Shown in pieces: positions 1 through 10,123 of a stretch of 64,000 bases of DNA. How positions within the stretch are numbered: the stretch's first letter is position 1; the number at the start of each line of letters is the position of its first letter. This stretch comes from Nitrospira japonica (GTDB lineage: Bacteria; Nitrospirota; Thermodesulfovibrionia; Thermodesulfovibrionales; SM23-35). The DNA lies in contig DYFC01000054.1 of the NCBI GenBank assembly GCA_020725385.1, forward strand, positions 58,555 through 122,554, given 5' to 3'. Under the pieces are notes generated by a model that was given only the letters and a program-made list of their open reading frames with translations, was not told where the DNA came from and made no database searches. Made by a program: the position numbers and the translations under genes.

Positions 1-753
1 TATCCCAACCTGGGCAATTATCAATGAATTCGAGCCAATTTTTACATTGTGAGCTATTTGGGAAAGGTTATCAATCTTTGTCCCTTTACCTATTATTGTG
101 TTTCCCAAGGTTGCTCTGTCAATTGATACATTTGAGCCAATTTCAACATCATCTTCGATGATAACACCACCTACTTGAGGGATTTTGTTGTGAACTCCAT
201 TATCAAATACATAACCAAAACCATCTGAGCCTATGACTGTGCCTGAATGAATAATTACTTTATTGCCAATTTCGATATTTTCTCTAACAGTAACATTTGG
301 GTATATCAAACAGTTGTTGCCTATTTTTGTATTTTCTCCTATATATACAAAAGGGTATATAATCGTTTCATCTCCAATAACAGCGCCTTCACTTATGAAA
401 ACAGATGGGAAAATAGTCACATTATTACCAATAGTAGCTTTATCAGAGATAATTGCTGATTTACTAATTCCTTTATGAATGAATGGTTTTACATAGAAGA
501 ACTCAAGAAGTTTTGCAAAGGCAAGATAGGGATTTGAAACTTTTAGCTGAGAAATGGAGATACCTTCAACTGGTTCTTTTACGATTAATGCCGATGCTTT
601 GCAATTACCAATTTCTTTGAGATATTTCTTAGATGATATAAAAGTTATATCACCCGGCTTAGCATCAAGTATCCCAGAGACGCCTGTGATTTCGAGTTCA
701 TGGTCTCCAAAGATTTCTCCGTTTACTAATTTTGCAATATCTTCAAGCTTCAT
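1..753 (-). CDS. lpxD: UDP-3-O-(3-hydroxymyristoyl)glucosamine N-acyltransferase, C-terminus cut by window edge
   Basis: Reverse-strand translation from ATG at 753 ([39 protein letters not shown]...) followed by left-handed beta-helix hexapeptides ([74 protein letters not shown]); open to the left edge so absent from ORF track. Confidence 0.9.
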   Translation of the reverse strand, partial: MKLEDIAKLVNGEIFGDHELEITGVSGILDAKPGDITFISSKKYLKEIGNCKASALIVKEPVEGISISQLKVSNPYLAFAKLLEFFYVKPFIHKGISKSAIISDKATIGNNVTIFPSVFISEGAVIGDETIIYPFVYIGENTKIGNNCLIYPNVTVRENIEIGNKVIIHSGTVIGSDGFGYVFDNGVHNKIPQVGGVIIEDDVEIGSNVSIDRATLGNTIIGKGTKIDNLSQIAHNVKIGSNSLIIAQVGI

Positions 754-770
754 AAGTAAGAAATTACCTT

Positions 771-1568
771 TTATTTTTGAGGATTTTTTTCAATACCTGA
801 TGGAACAGGTTTTTTAGTTTCATCGTATTTTTTTATGAATAAATCCGTTATATCTATTTTTTCGTCTCCGTACAAGATTTGACCTTTATCGAGTATCAAA
901 GTATATTTTTCTTTTTCGCCAATAATACTTGATAATGTTAGAATTTCATGAAGCATATTGGTATAGAGTTCATCATATTTAGATTCGAGTTCTTTTTCAG
1001 AGTCCTGTCCGAATCTTTCAAGCTCTGTCTCGAGTCTGTCTATTTCTTCAAATTTTTTCTTCAAAGCAGCTTCAGTTAAACCAGCTTTCTGAATCTCAAG
1101 ATTAAACCTTAGATTATCAATAGATTTTCTCTTTTCATCGATGACTTCCTGTTTTAATTTAGCCAAAGAATTATATTCATCAGTTGCTTTTCTACCTGCA
1201 ATGGACTCTTCGGCAACTTTCTGCAAATCAATAACTCCGAGTTTAAATATATCCTCTGCTGTAATTTCAGATTCCTTTTTTATTTGCGATTCTTTTAATG
1301 GTGATTCAGCAGGTTTTTCAGATGGTTCAATGATTTCTGTTTTAGATGGATGTTCTTCAATAACTTCTTTCATTTGTACGGGTGGTTCTTGTACTTTTAC
1401 ATTTTCTACTTTAGTAGTCTCTTTTGGAGCTTCCAAGATAACATTAGTTTCAACAGGTTTCTTGCTTTTGGAAGAACAACCTGATGAAAGCAAACTCAAG
1501 CTTAGAAATATTATTAATGCTGCAAATATATTCATTATTGTTTTATTTTTCTTAAAATTAAATCTCAT
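771..1568 (-). CDS. OmpH/Skp-like family lipoprotein
   Basis: N-terminal hydrophobic stretch ending in lipobox-like LSSGC; Skp-like segment [12 protein letters not shown]...coiled coil...[29 protein letters not shown]; next to a second Skp-like gene and bamA. Confidence 0.75.
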   Translation of the reverse strand: MRFNFKKNKTIMNIFAALIIFLSLSLLSSGCSSKSKKPVETNVILEAPKETTKVENVKVQEPPVQMKEVIEEHPSKTEIIEPSEKPAESPLKESQIKKESEITAEDIFKLGVIDLQKVAEESIAGRKATDEYNSLAKLKQEVIDEKRKSIDNLRFNLEIQKAGLTEAALKKKFEEIDRLETELERFGQDSEKELESKYDELYTNMLHEILTLSSIIGEKEKYTLILDKGQILYGDEKIDITDLFIKKYDETKKPVPSGIEKNPQK

Positions 1569-1652
1569 AGTTTAAAAATAGAAAGTAATAAAGTATGCGG
1601 CTTGATAATGCATTTATTGTTCTCAAAACGTGAAACGTAACAACTAATATAC

Positions 1653-1779
1653 TGTCATTCTGTGTCCCTCTGGTTAATCCAAAGGTAGATTTTACTTGAG
1701 GAACCGATCATACCACAACTTGATTGTGGTATCCAGAGAAAAGAGCTTCTAGATTACCCGATTAAATCGGGTAATGACA
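1653..1779. repeat. REP/REPIN-like intergenic element bounded by TGTCATT...AATGACA
   Basis: TGTCATT at 1653-1659 and its inverse AATGACA at 1773-1779; internal palindromes taccacaacttgattgtggta and attacccgattaaatcgggtaat. Confidence 0.55.
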
Positions 1780-1834
1780 AATTGGAACACGGTATCGACA
1801 TTTCAAATAACATTTTACTAGTTTATTTTGAATT

Positions 1835-2356
1835 CTATTTCTTTAGTTCATTGAATTTCTTGAGTACTGTGTCTGTAATATCAATAACTTTGTTTGAGTA
1901 AAGTATTACAGTTGCAGGAAGAATCAGGGTGTAATCTCCTTCTTTGCCAATTTTCTGTATGATATTAACAAGGTCATTTAATATTGAATTTTCCATTTCT
2001 CTCTGTTTTTTTGCAAGTTCTGCCTCTGAATCAGAAACAAATCTTCTAATATCTCTATCCATTTTTTCGAGTTCTTCGACCTTTGACTTTTTTGCTTCAT
2101 CAGAGAGAATGTTTTGTTGTTTCTTTAATTCTTCGTCAAGTTTCTTTGCAGTGTTTACCATTTTTTCGAGTTCTTTTTCTTTTGATGATTTTAGTGATTC
2201 AAGAGTGCTTCTTACTTTTTTGGATTCATCAGATTGCTCTAATACTTTTTGAATATCAACATAACCTATTTTTATCATATCTGCTGCAGAAGCAAAACTA
2301 CATAAGAATAAAGAAATAATAATTGATGTGCATAACAAAAGTTTTCTATTTTTCAT
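1835..2356 (-). CDS. OmpH/Skp family periplasmic chaperone
   Basis: Signal peptide, IGYVDIQKVLEQS...coiled coil...YTLILPATVILYSNKVIDITDTVLKKFNE; adjacent to bamA. Confidence 0.85.
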   Translation of the reverse strand: MKNRKLLLCTSIIISLFLCSFASAADMIKIGYVDIQKVLEQSDESKKVRSTLESLKSSKEKELEKMVNTAKKLDEELKKQQNILSDEAKKSKVEELEKMDRDIRRFVSDSEAELAKKQREMENSILNDLVNIIQKIGKEGDYTLILPATVILYSNKVIDITDTVLKKFNELKK

Positions 2357-2374
2357 TTTTCCTCCTGAAAAAAA

Positions 2375-4633
2375 TTAAAAGAATGTTCCGAATGCAAATT
2401 CGAATCTGCTTGATTCTTCGCCGGGTTTTTTATCAATATTGTAACCCCATTCAAGCCTTATTGGTCCCATTGGAGAGATCCATCTAACACCAAGGCCTGT
2501 TGTATATCTTAATTTACCAAAATCATGCATTTTATCATACGCATTTCCTGCATCAAAGAATGTCACACCCTTTAGCCTTATTTCACTAACGAGCGGGAAA
2601 ATATATTCAATATTAAAGATTAGTTCTTCTGTTCCACCAATAAGATCGCCTTCTTTGGATGTGTCTTCAACTTTTCCTCTTGGTCCTGCTTCTCCGTATC
2701 CAAGACCTCTGATAGTATAAATACCTCCGACATAAAATCTTTCATACAAAGGCAATTCTTTTCCACCAAGTCCTCTTGCGTAACCAAATCTTCCTCTAAA
2801 CATTACTGATGTACTCCCAATGGGGAAATACCAAGCTGAATCAATCTCGCTTTTTACAAAATTATTAGTCCCGCCTATGCCTGCATAGGTTACATATAAA
2901 GAATTTCTTGAGCCTCTTGAAGGGTCAAGATAATTATCTCTTGAATCTCTTGTAACAGAAGGTGTAATGCTACTTGTTGTTCTTGTTCCTTTCTGATCCT
3001 TTACTATAGAAGAAGCATCATCGGATATATTTGATATTTTTGCTTTTTCAAAATTATAAGAAATATCTCCAGCCCAGTATTCAGAGAATCTTTTACCGAA
3101 AGATATCCCAAAACCAGTTGCATTTTTATCATAATCTATGTAATTTCGACTTATTTTATATATATTTGTTGAAAATGTAAGGGGCTTATCAAGAAACCAA
3201 GGATCTCTAAAAGAAATGTCGTAATAATTTGTTCTTCCACCAAGTTCTGCTCTTAGTTTAATATATTGTCCTCTTCCGAAAAGATTACCCTGAGATAATT
3301 CTGCCATTGCGATAAATTTTTCAACAGAACTATATCCACCACCAATACTGAAAAAGCCTGTTGGTCTTTCTTTTACTTTTACGTCTAAATCAACAATCTT
3401 TTCTTCTGGCTGTGGTTTTGGTATCAATTCAACTGTCTCAAAATAATTTAGATTATTGATTCTTTCATAACTTCTTTTAATTAACGCACTATTAAAGGTA
3501 TCACCTTCATCGAGCCTTATTTCCCGTCTAATGACTTTATCCCTGGTTTTTGTGTTCCCTATTATTTCGATTCTTCCAATTTTATATTTATCTCCTTCGT
3601 CTATTTTCAAGCCGAGTTTTAAAGTTTTAGTAGCATCATCCGGGAAAAGTTCTGGGGATACTGAAACCATTGCATATCCATTTTCAGTGTATTGCTCGGA
3701 AATAGAAATTATGTCTTTTCTTAACATCTCTTTACTGAAAGGTTTATCGATTGCCATTTTCAGACGTTTTCTTAATATATCTTCATTGAATACTTTATTG
3801 CCCGACAAAGAAATTGAAGAGACCTTGTATTGTTCTCCTTCTGAAACAGGTATGGAAATATTCATCCCCTTTTTATCATCTGTAAGACTTATTTTCGGCT
3901 CACCAATTGTAATCTTGATATAGCCATTGTTTAGATAAAAGTCCCTTATTTTTTCGATGTCCATATCCATCCGCTCTTTTTGGAAATAGCCTGATGAGGT
4001 AATAAAAGAGAAAAGCCACCATTCTTTTGTATCCATCTGTTTTTTAATTTTGCTATCACTGAAAACTTTATTGCCTTCGATGTCAATTTTCTTAATGCGA
4101 ACTTTTGAACCTTCTGTTATCTGATAGGTAAGGCTTACTTCGTCTTGGTTTATTATCCTAATTACGGGGACTATTTGAGAAAGCCAGTAGCCTTCTTCTT
4201 CATAAAATGCTCTTATTTTATTTGCATTGTCCTGTATTAAAACAGAGTCTGCTATTGCGCCTGCTGTAATATTTATTTTTTCTTTAATCTTATCATCATC
4301 AAATTCTTTATTGCCCTGAAAATCTATTTTTATAATTGTTGGTTTTTCTCTGACAACATAAATTAATTTGATTCCACCTTCAAAAGAATCAATTTCAGCT
4401 CTTACATCATCAAAATATCCCATTTTGAAAATGGCCTTAATATCATCATTTGTCTTATCCTGCGACAAAGGTTCTCCTGCTTTCTGGGATATTTTTGCCT
4501 TAACAGAAGACTCCTCGATTCTTTTAAGACCTTTAATTTCAATAGAATTAATGAGAGGTTGTGCCTCTGCAAAAAGTAATGCAGGTATGGCTAAAATTGC
4601 AATCAGGATAATTAATATTTTTTTATAACACAT
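2375..4633 (-). CDS. bamA: Outer membrane protein assembly factor BamA
   Basis: 752 aa, repeated POTRA-like segments (INSIEIKGLKRIEES..., KIDIEGNKVFSDSKI..., SISLSGNKVFNEDIL..., IEIIGNTKTRDKVIRREI) and C-terminal Omp85 barrel (VGGIYTIRGLGYGEAGPRG, GLGVRWISPMGPIRLEWGY, FAFGTFF). Confidence 0.95.
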   Translation of the reverse strand: MCYKKILIILIAILAIPALLFAEAQPLINSIEIKGLKRIEESSVKAKISQKAGEPLSQDKTNDDIKAIFKMGYFDDVRAEIDSFEGGIKLIYVVREKPTIIKIDFQGNKEFDDDKIKEKINITAGAIADSVLIQDNANKIRAFYEEEGYWLSQIVPVIRIINQDEVSLTYQITEGSKVRIKKIDIEGNKVFSDSKIKKQMDTKEWWLFSFITSSGYFQKERMDMDIEKIRDFYLNNGYIKITIGEPKISLTDDKKGMNISIPVSEGEQYKVSSISLSGNKVFNEDILRKRLKMAIDKPFSKEMLRKDIISISEQYTENGYAMVSVSPELFPDDATKTLKLGLKIDEGDKYKIGRIEIIGNTKTRDKVIRREIRLDEGDTFNSALIKRSYERINNLNYFETVELIPKPQPEEKIVDLDVKVKERPTGFFSIGGGYSSVEKFIAMAELSQGNLFGRGQYIKLRAELGGRTNYYDISFRDPWFLDKPLTFSTNIYKISRNYIDYDKNATGFGISFGKRFSEYWAGDISYNFEKAKISNISDDASSIVKDQKGTRTTSSITPSVTRDSRDNYLDPSRGSRNSLYVTYAGIGGTNNFVKSEIDSAWYFPIGSTSVMFRGRFGYARGLGGKELPLYERFYVGGIYTIRGLGYGEAGPRGKVEDTSKEGDLIGGTEELIFNIEYIFPLVSEIRLKGVTFFDAGNAYDKMHDFGKLRYTTGLGVRWISPMGPIRLEWGYNIDKKPGEESSRFEFAFGTFF

Positions 4634-4705
4634 ACAATCAATTTTTAAGTATTATAGATTCAAAAAGTATAGCATAAAAAGTATGACAATTTATAGAGAT
4701 ATTTT

Positions 4706-5350
4706 ATGAGTTTAAAAATTGAAATAAACGAATTACTCAAAGGGCGGAATTTTGAAGAACTTATAAATCGTTGCGATAAAGAAAAGCGCGCATGGCAGGA
4801 GGTGCGGTATAGACTATACTCGCTTGATGAAGTTATCCGCTGGGCTACAATTGAGACAATTGGATATTTGATGAAATTCTGGTGGCAGGATAAGAGGGAA
4901 GAAAAAGTCAGAAATTATATCAGGACTTTATTTTGGTCAATGAATGACGAATCAGGAGGAATTGGCTGGAGTTCACCCCAGACTGTTGCAGAAATAATAG
5001 CAAATATACCCGAAATAATAGACCCGTATGGAAGCATGATGATAGCTCATTGTATAGATGAGCCTCCACTTATTAAAGGGTGTCTCTGGGGAATCGGTCG
5101 CCTTGGTGTTTTAATAACTGATTCGGTTGAATTTTTTAAAAATCAGATATTTAAGCTTTTTAATTCAGAAGACCCGGAAATTATCGGACTTTTATGCTGG
5201 GCAATGGGACAAGCAAAATTTATTCCTGCAAAATCTTATATAAAACAAAAATTTTTTATAAGTGATCAAATAAAAATTTATATTAAAGGAAATTTTATTA
5301 TAAAGCCTGTTTCTCTATGGGCAAAAGAAGCAATATCAAAAATTGATTAG
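4706..5350 (+). CDS. HEAT-repeat-like protein
   Basis: Helical-repeat segments (EVIRWATIETIGYLMKFWW, GCLWGIGRLGVLI, IGLLCWAMGQAKF); resembles C-terminal part of the protein at 11234-12310. Confidence 0.5.
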   Translation: MSLKIEINELLKGRNFEELINRCDKEKRAWQEVRYRLYSLDEVIRWATIETIGYLMKFWWQDKREEKVRNYIRTLFWSMNDESGGIGWSSPQTVAEIIANIPEIIDPYGSMMIAHCIDEPPLIKGCLWGIGRLGVLITDSVEFFKNQIFKLFNSEDPEIIGLLCWAMGQAKFIPAKSYIKQKFFISDQIKIYIKGNFIIKPVSLWAKEAISKID

Positions 5351-5361
5351 CGCATAACTTA

Positions 5362-5375
5362 TTGATTTAAATCAA
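5362..5375. promoter_or_regulatory. FNR/CRP-family-type palindrome TTGATTTAAATCAA upstream of dsrA
   Basis: Exact match to TTGAT-N4-ATCAA; TATAAT at 5383-5388 just downstream. Confidence 0.5.
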
Positions 5376-5675
5376 AAAATTATATAATATTTAATAGCTA
5401 AATTTAATCCCGCATAAAATAAATTCAAAATAAAGAAATGTAAAATTATGATAATCAGGTGATTTAATTAAAATATAATAATTCCTTACTTGACAAAAAA
5501 AAAAGAGTTGATTATCATTAAACACCTTTCTTTTGAGCTCAAAAAGCAGAATGTATATTTCTGTTTAAACAATGTTAGTAAAAATCTAATGCAGGAAGGG
5601 GGTGGAAGAAGCAGGTTAGGGAAGTATTAACAGTTCAAGTTTTTTAAAAAAAATCCTATCGTAAGGAGGTTACAT

Positions 5676-7115
5676 ATGGGAATCCCAGGACAAGAGAAGC
5701 TATGGGATAAAGAAGAAAAAGGCCACAGAACGTATAATGATGTAAGAATATTTACAGATGACCAATTAAATAATTATACCGAGGAAGAATTAAAAAACTT
5801 CAAGAACAAACATGATATTCCAATGCTTGAAGAGCTGGAAAAAGGGCCATGGCCCAGCTTTGTCAGCGATCTAAAAAGAGAAGCATTGCACAGAAGAAAA
5901 CTCGGTAAGGATAATTTAATGATCGAGCAGGATGTTGCTGAAGATTTGCTCGGACTTATGGAGCTTTCTTATAAAGAAGGTGAAACTCACTGGAAACATG
6001 GAGGAATAGTCGGAGTTCTCGGTTATGGTGGAGGAGTTATTGGCCGTTATTGCGATCAGCAACAGAAATTTCCTGCTATTGCTCATTTCCATACTGTTCG
6101 TGTTGCCCAACCCGGTGGAAAATTCTATACAACCGATTATTTAAGAACTTTCTGTGATATTGCCGAATATCGTGGAAGCGGTATTACAAATTTACATGGT
6201 TCAACAGGTGATATGGTTATTCTCGGAACATTTACAGATCAGCTAGAACCAATATTCTTTGATCTTACCCATGATCTTGGTGTAGATCTTGGTGGTTCCG
6301 GATCCAACCTTCGTACTCCCTCGGATTGTATAGGACCTGCAAGATGTGAATTTGCATGTTACGATACTTTGGATATGTGTTATAACTTAACAATGACATA
6401 TCAGGATGAATTACACAGACCTGCTTTCCCGTATAAATTTAAATTTAAATTTGATGGATGTCCTAATGGTTGTGTCGCAAGTATTGCACGGTCTGATATG
6501 GCATTCATTGGAACATGGAAGGATGATATAAGAATTAATCAGGACGCAGTACAGGAATATGTAGCAAACAAAATACCCCGTGACGGTGGTGGAATGAGCG
6601 GAAAAGATTGGGGCAAATTTGATATTCAGGCTGAAGTTATTGACCTTTGCCCGACAAAATGTATGAATTGGGACGGGAAAAAACTTACAATTAATAATGC
6701 TGAATGTAACCGTTGTATGCATTGCATAAATACAATGCCCGAAGCACTGAGAATAGGAAAAGATACAGGAGTTAGTATTCTCTTGGGCGCAAAAGCTCCT
6801 ATTCTTGAAGGTGCGCAGATGTCTGTATTAACCATCCCGTTTGCTTATGCAAAAAATCCATATGATAACATTAAAAATGGTGTAATAAGCAAAATCTTTG
6901 ATTGGTGGATTGAAGAAGGAAAGAACCGTGAACGTCTTGGCGAACTCATACAACGTATGGGCTTGAAAACATTAATAGAAGTACTTGGTATTCCTGCAAT
7001 GCCTCAGATGGTCAAAGAGCCTCGTTCCAATCCTTATGTATTCTTTAAAGAGGAAGAGGTTCCGGGTGGATGGACAAGAGATATTAACGATTACAGAAGC
7101 AGACATCCAAGATAA
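5676..7115 (+). CDS. dsrA: Dissimilatory sulfite reductase alpha subunit
   Basis: RBS aaggagg; GGSGSNLRTPSDCIGPARCEFACYDTLDMCY, CPNGCVASIARSDMAFIGTWKDDI, ferredoxin motif CNRCMHC. Confidence 0.97.
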   Translation: MGIPGQEKLWDKEEKGHRTYNDVRIFTDDQLNNYTEEELKNFKNKHDIPMLEELEKGPWPSFVSDLKREALHRRKLGKDNLMIEQDVAEDLLGLMELSYKEGETHWKHGGIVGVLGYGGGVIGRYCDQQQKFPAIAHFHTVRVAQPGGKFYTTDYLRTFCDIAEYRGSGITNLHGSTGDMVILGTFTDQLEPIFFDLTHDLGVDLGGSGSNLRTPSDCIGPARCEFACYDTLDMCYNLTMTYQDELHRPAFPYKFKFKFDGCPNGCVASIARSDMAFIGTWKDDIRINQDAVQEYVANKIPRDGGGMSGKDWGKFDIQAEVIDLCPTKCMNWDGKKLTINNAECNRCMHCINTMPEALRIGKDTGVSILLGAKAPILEGAQMSVLTIPFAYAKNPYDNIKNGVISKIFDWWIEEGKNRERLGELIQRMGLKTLIEVLGIPAMPQMVKEPRSNPYVFFKEEEVPGGWTRDINDYRSRHPR

Positions 7116-7135
7116 TATAAAGGAGGGTATATATT

Positions 7136-8314
7136 ATGTCTAAGGGCAAATTTGGTTATTACAATCCTCAAAAGCCTCAGGAAAACAGGATAACAGATGT
7201 TGGTCCTGTTCACTATATGCAGTTATTACCACCGAGCCTGAGGAAGAATTACGGACAATGGGTTTCTCACAGGGTTATTGAACCCGGAATCCTTATGCAT
7301 GTTGCTGAATCAGGAGACAAAGTATATTCAGTAAGATGCGGTGGTGCACGTATTATGTCTGCAGAACACATCCGTGAAATTTGTGATATTGCAGATAAAT
7401 TTGCAAATGGTTATGTTAGATGGACAACCAGGAATAATGTAGAATTTATAGTTGACAGCGAGCAAAAAGCAAAAGACCTTAAAAAAGAACTTGATAACAG
7501 AAAATTTGTGGCAGGTTCTCATAAATTTCCTGTTGGTGGTACAGGTAATTGCATAACAAATATTGTTCATACACAGGGATGGATTCACTGCCATACTCCT
7601 GCTACAGATGCATCGGGACCTGTCAAAGTTGTTATGGACGAATTATTTGACTATTTTAAATCCATGACATTACCGGCAAAACTTAGAATCTCACTTGCAT
7701 GTTGTCTTAATATGTGCGGTGCTGTTCATTGCTCGGATATTGCTATGCTCGGCTATCACCGTAAACCACCTGCAGAAGACCATGAAGTTCTTGGTAAGGT
7801 TTGCGAAATTCCATTGGTTGTCGCAGCATGTCCGTTGTATGCGATTAAACCTATTACACTTGAAGATGGAAGGAAAAGTGTAACAGTAAATAAAGAAAAA
7901 TGTATGTATTGTGGTAACTGCTATACAATGTGTATGGCTTTGCCACTTGCTGACAAGGAAGGTGACGGTGTTGCAATACTTGCAGGCGGTAAGATCTCGA
8001 ACAGAATAAATCCTCCTAAATTCTCAAAAGTTATAGTTCCATGGCTTCCAAATAATATGCCGCGTTGGCCTGAAGTTGTTTCAACTATCAAGAAGATCGT
8101 TGAAGTATATGCAAAAGAAGCGAATAAATATGAACGTCTTGGTGACTGGGCAGAAAGAATCGGCTGGGAAAGATTCTTTGAGAAAGTTGGTCTTGAATTC
8201 TCCTGGCACTTGCTTGATGATTATCGTCTTGCTTATGATACATTCAGAACATCAACCCAGTTTAAATATACCGACCATGCATGGGCTGTATCAAAAGCTG
8301 CTGGTGTTATATAA
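7136..8314 (+). CDS. dsrB: Dissimilatory sulfite reductase beta subunit
   Basis: [70 protein letters not shown]; directly downstream of dsrA. Confidence 0.97.
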   Translation: MSKGKFGYYNPQKPQENRITDVGPVHYMQLLPPSLRKNYGQWVSHRVIEPGILMHVAESGDKVYSVRCGGARIMSAEHIREICDIADKFANGYVRWTTRNNVEFIVDSEQKAKDLKKELDNRKFVAGSHKFPVGGTGNCITNIVHTQGWIHCHTPATDASGPVKVVMDELFDYFKSMTLPAKLRISLACCLNMCGAVHCSDIAMLGYHRKPPAEDHEVLGKVCEIPLVVAACPLYAIKPITLEDGRKSVTVNKEKCMYCGNCYTMCMALPLADKEGDGVAILAGGKISNRINPPKFSKVIVPWLPNNMPRWPEVVSTIKKIVEVYAKEANKYERLGDWAERIGWERFFEKVGLEFSWHLLDDYRLAYDTFRTSTQFKYTDHAWAVSKAAGVI

Positions 8315-8335
8315 TTAAAAGTAAGGAGAATTAAA

Positions 8336-8593
8336 ATGGGAAGAGAAGAAGATATCAGGCAAGCAATTCTTGATTATGGCTCAAAAGGCGCGAAATCAAA
8401 ATTCTATTTTAAAGATATGCTTGCAGGCGTGAAAAAAGTTATACCCGATGCAGGAGCCTCTGAAGTAAAAAATGTTGCTTCAAAAATGGTGGCAGAAGGT
8501 GTAATGGAATATTTTTCAACAGGGAGTTCTACTATGTATGGTGTAAAGGGAAGGGGTATCTCTGTTGAAAAATCAGGTGATTCGGGCGGATAA
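8336..8593 (+). CDS. dsrD: DsrD, dissimilatory sulfite reductase-associated winged-helix protein
   Basis: 85 aa, small protein directly after dsrB with KSKFYFKDM...VASKMVAEGVMEYFSTGSSTMYG. Confidence 0.9.
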   Translation: MGREEDIRQAILDYGSKGAKSKFYFKDMLAGVKKVIPDAGASEVKNVASKMVAEGVMEYFSTGSSTMYGVKGRGISVEKSGDSGG

Positions 8594-8627
8594 AATTATT
8601 TTACTGTTTTAAGTTGTACTGATTGAA

Positions 8628-8664
8628 AATGCACATGGGGGTATAAAAGGCTCCCATGTGCATT
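8628..8664 (+). terminator. Stem-loop after dsrD (possible terminator/attenuator)
   Basis: AATGCACATGGG ... CCCATGTGCATT, 12-bp perfect stem; no long T tract. Confidence 0.5.
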
Positions 8665-8763
8665 ATTTATCTGCTGCAGGAATAGACTATCTTTTCTTAA
8701 AATTATTCTATGGCCTGCCTATTACATGAAAATTTCTTAAATAATGAAGTAACAGGATAATTT

Positions 8764-9483
8764 ATGGATAAATTAAAAAATGTAGAAGAATTTATCGCTG
8801 AACAGAAACTCAGATTATTACAGAAACCTGATTGTGCTACATCTTTGTACAATTTAGGTGTAGCTTTAATGTCAGAAGGTAAATTTGATGAAGCTATAGA
8901 TGCTTTTGAAGAATCTATTGAAACCGGCGTAAGAATGTTTGAATCATTTGTAAATCTTGGGTACATCTACTACAAAGAAGGAGACCTTGAGAAGGTTGTA
9001 AAAGCTAATCAGCGGGCAGTAGAAATTGAGCCAAGATACGCTCGCGGGTATTCGAATATAGGATTTGCATATCTTCAGATGGGAAAAACTGACGAGGCGA
9101 TTCAGGCTCTTGAAAAAGCGCTTGAACTGAATCCGAATATTGTTCAGGCGATGTGTAATCTTGCGAATGCATATCTTCAGAAAGGGGATCTTGAAAAAAG
9201 CCTTGAGATGAATAAGAAGATGCTTGAACTTGCACCAAATTTTGCACTTGGTCATAATAATCTCGCTAATGTTTATTATTCTATTGGTGAATTTGAAAAA
9301 GCAATAGAGTCATGTGACAAAGCAATAGAACTCGGGTTTGATGTTCATCCGGATTTCCTAAAATTACTTGAACCATATAGAAAGAAGATTAAAAAACAAG
9401 CCAATTCAAGGGGTAAAAAGAAACAAGCAATAGCGACTGAAAATAAGAAAGTTACAAAGAAAAAAGAGAAGAAAAATGATTGA
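8764..9483 (+). CDS. Tetratricopeptide repeat protein
   Basis: Multiple TPR units (ARGYSNIGFAYLQMGKTDEAIQALEKALELNPN; LGHNNLANVYYSIGEFEKAIESCDKAIEL). Confidence 0.9.
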   Translation: MDKLKNVEEFIAEQKLRLLQKPDCATSLYNLGVALMSEGKFDEAIDAFEESIETGVRMFESFVNLGYIYYKEGDLEKVVKANQRAVEIEPRYARGYSNIGFAYLQMGKTDEAIQALEKALELNPNIVQAMCNLANAYLQKGDLEKSLEMNKKMLELAPNFALGHNNLANVYYSIGEFEKAIESCDKAIELGFDVHPDFLKLLEPYRKKIKKQANSRGKKKQAIATENKKVTKKKEKKND

Positions 9484-10123
9484 TAACCTGTTTTCAGAAT
9501 ATGAGACAATAACAAAAAAAGCTGATATTCTTTTTCATACTGTGAAAGAAAAATATCCTGACAGCGTGAGATGTAGAATCCGATGCTGCGATTGTTGTCA
9601 TGCTGTTTTTGGAATATTTCCAATAGAAGCTGCTTTCATCAATTATCATTTCAATAGGCTTGAAAGAAAGATGAGAAGAGATATTTTAAGGAGGGCAGAA
9701 AAAGGGGAAAATGAGATGCTCAAAGCCAAAGATGTTCTCAAAGTTTTTGAGGAAGACCCGAAAATGAAAGTTTATGGTCTTGGCAAACAGCGTGTGAGAT
9801 GCCCCTTTTTAAGTGATAGGGATGAATGTCAGTTTTATGAGCACCGTCCCGTGATTTGTAGAATATATGGAATACCATATAGCCTTGAAAAAGATAAAAA
9901 GACCCGTTCTTATGTTTGCGGACTTTCTGCATTTGAAGAAAAGGCAACATATCCTACAGTAAAACTTGACAAAATTTATGATCAACTCTGTAAACTTTCT
10001 CTGGAGCTTCTGAAAGAGGGCAAGGCATTGCATGCAGAAACGAAAGCAACTTTAATGATACCACTTGCAAGGGTATTGAGAATGCCATTTAAAGATATTA
10101 TTGAAGGAAAGTTTCAAGAGTAA
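9476..10123 (+). CDS. YkgJ-type cysteine-cluster (CxxxCxxCC-like) protein
   Basis: CRIRCCDCCHAVFGIFPIEA and RCPFLSDRDECQFYEHRPVICRIYGIPYS; overlaps TPR gene end. Confidence 0.75.
   Translation: MIDNLFSEYETITKKADILFHTVKEKYPDSVRCRIRCCDCCHAVFGIFPIEAAFINYHFNRLERKMRRDILRRAEKGENEMLKAKDVLKVFEEDPKMKVYGLGKQRVRCPFLSDRDECQFYEHRPVICRIYGIPYSLEKDKKTRSYVCGLSAFEEKATYPTVKLDKIYDQLCKLSLELLKEGKALHAETKATLMIPLARVLRMPFKDIIEGKFQE

Noticed and set aside
247-478. Plus-strand small ORFs over lpxD (247-459, 263-478, 554-817)
   Set aside because: They are antisense to a clear LpxD hexapeptide-repeat coding region.
6411-6722. Antisense ORFs within dsrA/dsrB and other genes (e.g. 6411-6722, 7328-7594, 8944-9255, 16381-16641)
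   Set aside because: They lie opposite strongly supported CDSs and have no recognisable domain; shadow ORFs.
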